DNA of 64,000 nt from Pampus argenteus. Taxonomy: Eukaryota > Chordata > Actinopteri > Scombriformes > Stromateidae. Below, piece by piece: positions 61,301 to 64,000 of the stretch; positions within the stretch are counted from its first letter, which is position 1; the number at the start of each line of letters is the position of its first letter. The position numbers and the translations under genes were made by a program. The stretch is from NCBI GenBank assembly GCA_036937835.1, contig CM072870.1, positions 17,021,501 to 17,085,500 of the forward strand. The letters run 5' to 3'. The notes beneath the pieces were generated by a model, which saw nothing but the letters and a program-made list of their open reading frames with translations, had not been told where the DNA came from and made no database searches.

Positions 61301-64000
61301 ATTTGGAGACCGAATGGAGAACAAATGCAAAATGACAGTTCACACACACACACACACACGCACACACACGACACTGCTCCTTTGTGATTGGTGTAGATAA
61401 ATAAATGTAAATGTAATAAAGGAAATACTGTGCTTGTGCTGTATATTCATCAGCATTCTTCATGATCAGCTTCCTTAGTAACAAATGTACATATTCAAAA
61501 CACTTCACACATAGAGTACATAATTAAACACATTCATTTTCTGTCCTCTGGAGGGCGCTACAGAGCACTGTGTGCCAAAACAACCACGCACAAGAACAAT
61601 TTTAATACACATGCCTCGTGAACAGCTAAACCATGTATGTGAGGTCTCAGTACAGTTTCCATAAAAATAACCCTTCAATGCCCAATGTCAAACATATATT
61701 AATGTGTTTGCATATTATATATTTATACTTTATCATAGTGTAACACATACATCATCGTATTGTGTAATAACTACAAATTTCATTAAAATGTCCTTCTGAA
61801 AAGAGATGCACTACAAGAGATGTACTAAAACCTGCTGAGGCTGAAGTGTGCGTCTGAAATAAGTATCACGTTGTTTCATAATAAATAATGCATCAGTAAA
61901 TAAAGAATAAATAAAAGGAAACAAAACAACAAAATAATTATTTGACATGAAATTATTCTTATTCTGTCTTCAAACATTTTGATTGATATGATTTTGACCC
62001 TGCTTTAACATTTACAAATTTCCATATGAAGCCAACATTGTATATACTGTAATTCATTGTACTTCCCAATAATATTTCTTGAAGTGTTCTTTTTACTGCT
62101 ATGCACTCTACTTGTATTATTACTACTATTTGTACTTGTATAGTTACATAGTACAGTTGCATTTTAGTTATACAGTTTGAACCTGCATATAGACACTGTT
62201 ATGTTGACTAACTTAGCTATTTCTATACTATATGTATATTTTCTGTGCACTATGGCTGTATCTACGCTTGTGTATCCTTGTCTAGCTGTATTATCTTTGT
62301 TTAGCTGTATGTTCATGTTGGTTTCCTTCCTGTGTATCTTTGCTTTGTGTTTAATCTCACTGAGGGCTACTGAGAACTGCAGTCCAGTTCCTTGCATGTT
62401 TCAACATACTCAACAACATGAACTTAACAGACACGCACACACAGACACACACTCATACAATGCTCTGTTTGAAACATTATCTTAACGGACATTTTACCTC
62501 GACTTGAACCATAAGACATCTCTGTCTGCGGAGTCTGACTACGTATCCGTAGATGTCCACTCTGCCCTCTGCCTCCAATCCCTCCATCATGGCATCGATG
62601 CCAATGTAGGTGCCTGTCCTGCCCACTCCAGCGCTACACGGGAATGAGGGAATGACAATATGTTTAAATATTTCTGTCAGCGATGACACTTAAAGATGAA
62701 GGTCATGAGCAAATATCAAGTAGAAGTGGCCCGATGAGTCGCTTGATTGCCAATGACATTACTAAAACTTGCTTTCTATCTGTTAAGTAGTCACAGAAGC
62801 AATTAGGTGCAAGTTGAAAAAGACACTTTAACAAACCGACTGAGTGCATAAAATAATATCACGTTCATTATGTTAAATACTGAGCACATGAGTATAAATA
62901 ATATGTATGGGTTTCTCTGTTTCATACTAATATCTTAAACTGATAGAAGTGACCACACAACGTAACCTGTACGTACCTGCAGTGGACGATGATGGGGCCA
63001 CTGAAGAAGTTTTTAAAAGCATTGACTCGCCGTCTCAGCTTAAGGAGAAGGTGGGGCTCCCCTGGGACGCCATGGTCTGGCCAACTCATGAACTGGATGT
63101 GGGTCACCTCTCTCTCTGAATTCCTCTCTCTCCTCTGAACATACACACATGTTGGTTATGTAAACATCCACAAAGATATTTAACAAAGTATATTTATTGT
63201 GATAAATACACATGGACATGCTTGTTTTCACATATACACTGACACAAAATTATATTCTGTGTGTGTGAGCTGCAGCAATAACATACTGACCTTTAAAAAA
63301 AACATTTCAAGTGTGGGTTTGATGGTGACTCACATTAGTTAGGATGAGACGGCGGATGAAGTAATTGGGGAAATGGTCCTCTGAGTTCAGCTTCACAACA
63401 AACTCCTCAAAGATCTCTGTCTCTCGATCTGGAGACGGCCAGTATTGTGCACACTTGATCTGCGATACAGCATGTGAAAGTAGCAGATAGTCAATGACAA
63501 CTCAGTTTGGCTGAATCTGTAACTGATTGAATACTTCAACCAAAAGTCAAACCATAGTTGCAATGAAGCCACAGAATTTTGAGCTTATTTATATCTGATG
63601 TAAAATATGGGGCAGAGTATCATTATATAAACTTTAATTAATCACCTATTATGCAATCTAACATTGTCATCATATTTTCTGTCATTGTAATATTGTACTA
63701 ATTATCACTATGTTGTACATACTGTACAATATTGAGGTTTTCAACAAAAATGCAAAAACTACAGTTCTTACCCTGTTTCCCTCTTCGCAGCGTGTTACCA
63801 TGACAATAATAGAGGACTGCTGCTCCCAGACCATCCTCCAGAAATCACTCACAGTCTCATCCTTCGGCCCTAAAACACACACACACACAAACACTTACCA
63901 ACCAATAACATGATGCACGTTCTCTGGGTGAGTGTATAAAGAATATGAAAACATTATTTTACCTTGAGCTGCAATGTACTTCTTGGATTCCTTGTATCCC
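58353..64000 (-). CDS. ptprc: PTPRC (CD45) receptor tyrosine phosphatase, cytoplasmic 3' part
   Basis: Thirteen exons, minus strand: 64000-63963 (continues off window), 63869-63772, 63459-63334, 63134-62977, 62633-62498, 61255-61106, 60933-60843, 60702-60563, 60455-60321, 60152-60030, 59880-59720, 59365-59230, 58652-58353. All phases agree, giving 596 residues. D1 shows YIAAQGPKDETVSDFWRMVW, WPDHG and the active signature HCSAGVGRTG. The linker and D2 follow with PSYKNWRTF, VIPYDYNRV, an acidic insert (about DTDEDEDEEESSDEEDDE, typical of CD45 D2) and YINASFIEGYW. In D2 the WPD position reads WTN and the signature is HCNDGSSRSG. The tail after QYQFLYDALEGVYPVQNGEV is Ser/Thr/Gln-rich. CD45 dephosphorylates Src-family kinases in leukocytes and sets antigen-receptor thresholds; D1 is catalytic and D2 structural. 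The acidic insert and YPVQNGEV separate CD45 from other two-domain receptor phosphatases. The ectodomain, membrane helix and D1 start are off window. Confidence 0.95.
61256..62497. other. ptprc intron after the D1 signature exon, no gene seen
   Basis: A 1.2 kb AT-rich intron with a CA run. Open frames on the plus strand near 62177-62485 have no family resemblance. Confidence 0.6.
61341..61370. repeat. (CA)n microsatellite in ptprc intron
   Basis: CA units with CG interruptions, between the exon ending the D1 domain and the exon beginning AQYILIHQ. Confidence 0.95.

Overview
This window is vertebrate nuclear DNA, almost certainly from a teleost fish and probably a percomorph. The reasons are compact multi-exon genes with GT-AG introns, abundant CA/GT microsatellites, a Tc1-family transposon relic, dispersed repeats of types common in percomorph genomes, and protein sequences that align (from memory) exon by exon with vertebrate orthologues. 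I rebuilt every gene model by hand from splice signals, reading phase and remembered family sequence. No search was run.

Layout, left to right. (1) 109-8992, minus: gtpbp3, a mitochondrial tRNA-modifying GTPase. Eight coding exons are in the window and the 3' end lies off the left edge. (2) 11538-39022, plus: ano8 (anoctamin 8), complete with 19 coding exons and 1161 residues. It has a CpG-rich first exon, a 14.9 kb first intron and a 3' UTR of about 3.3 kb. (3) 45391-47404, minus: dda1, complete with 5 coding exons and 102 residues. Its long 3' UTR meets that of ano8 tail to tail. (4) 52341-54666, plus: abhd8, complete with 4 coding exons and 477 residues. (5) 56430-57463: a decayed, internally deleted Tc1-like transposon. 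(6) 58353-64000, minus: the 3' part of ptprc (CD45), with most of the D1 phosphatase domain, all of D2 and the cytoplasmic tail. The ectodomain and membrane segment lie off the right edge.

The order and relative orientation gtpbp3-ano8-dda1-abhd8 match the human 19p13.11 block. MRPL34, which lies between DDA1 and ABHD8 in human, was not found. ptprc beside this block differs from human, where PTPRC is on chromosome 1. The genes do not form an operon or pathway. They cover mitochondrial tRNA wobble modification, an ER/plasma-membrane anoctamin, a CUL4-DDB1 ubiquitin-ligase accessory subunit, an alpha/beta hydrolase and a leukocyte receptor phosphatase.

I found no undescribed biological system. 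The observations most worth checking are: the D2 phosphatase domain of ptprc, whose signature loop keeps the cysteine and arginine that I recall as Gln-substituted in mammalian D2; a phase-compatible 51-base candidate cassette exon in a transmembrane region of ano8; two ano8 introns shaped by simple repeats; and a shared repeat family occupying the first introns of gtpbp3 and dda1.
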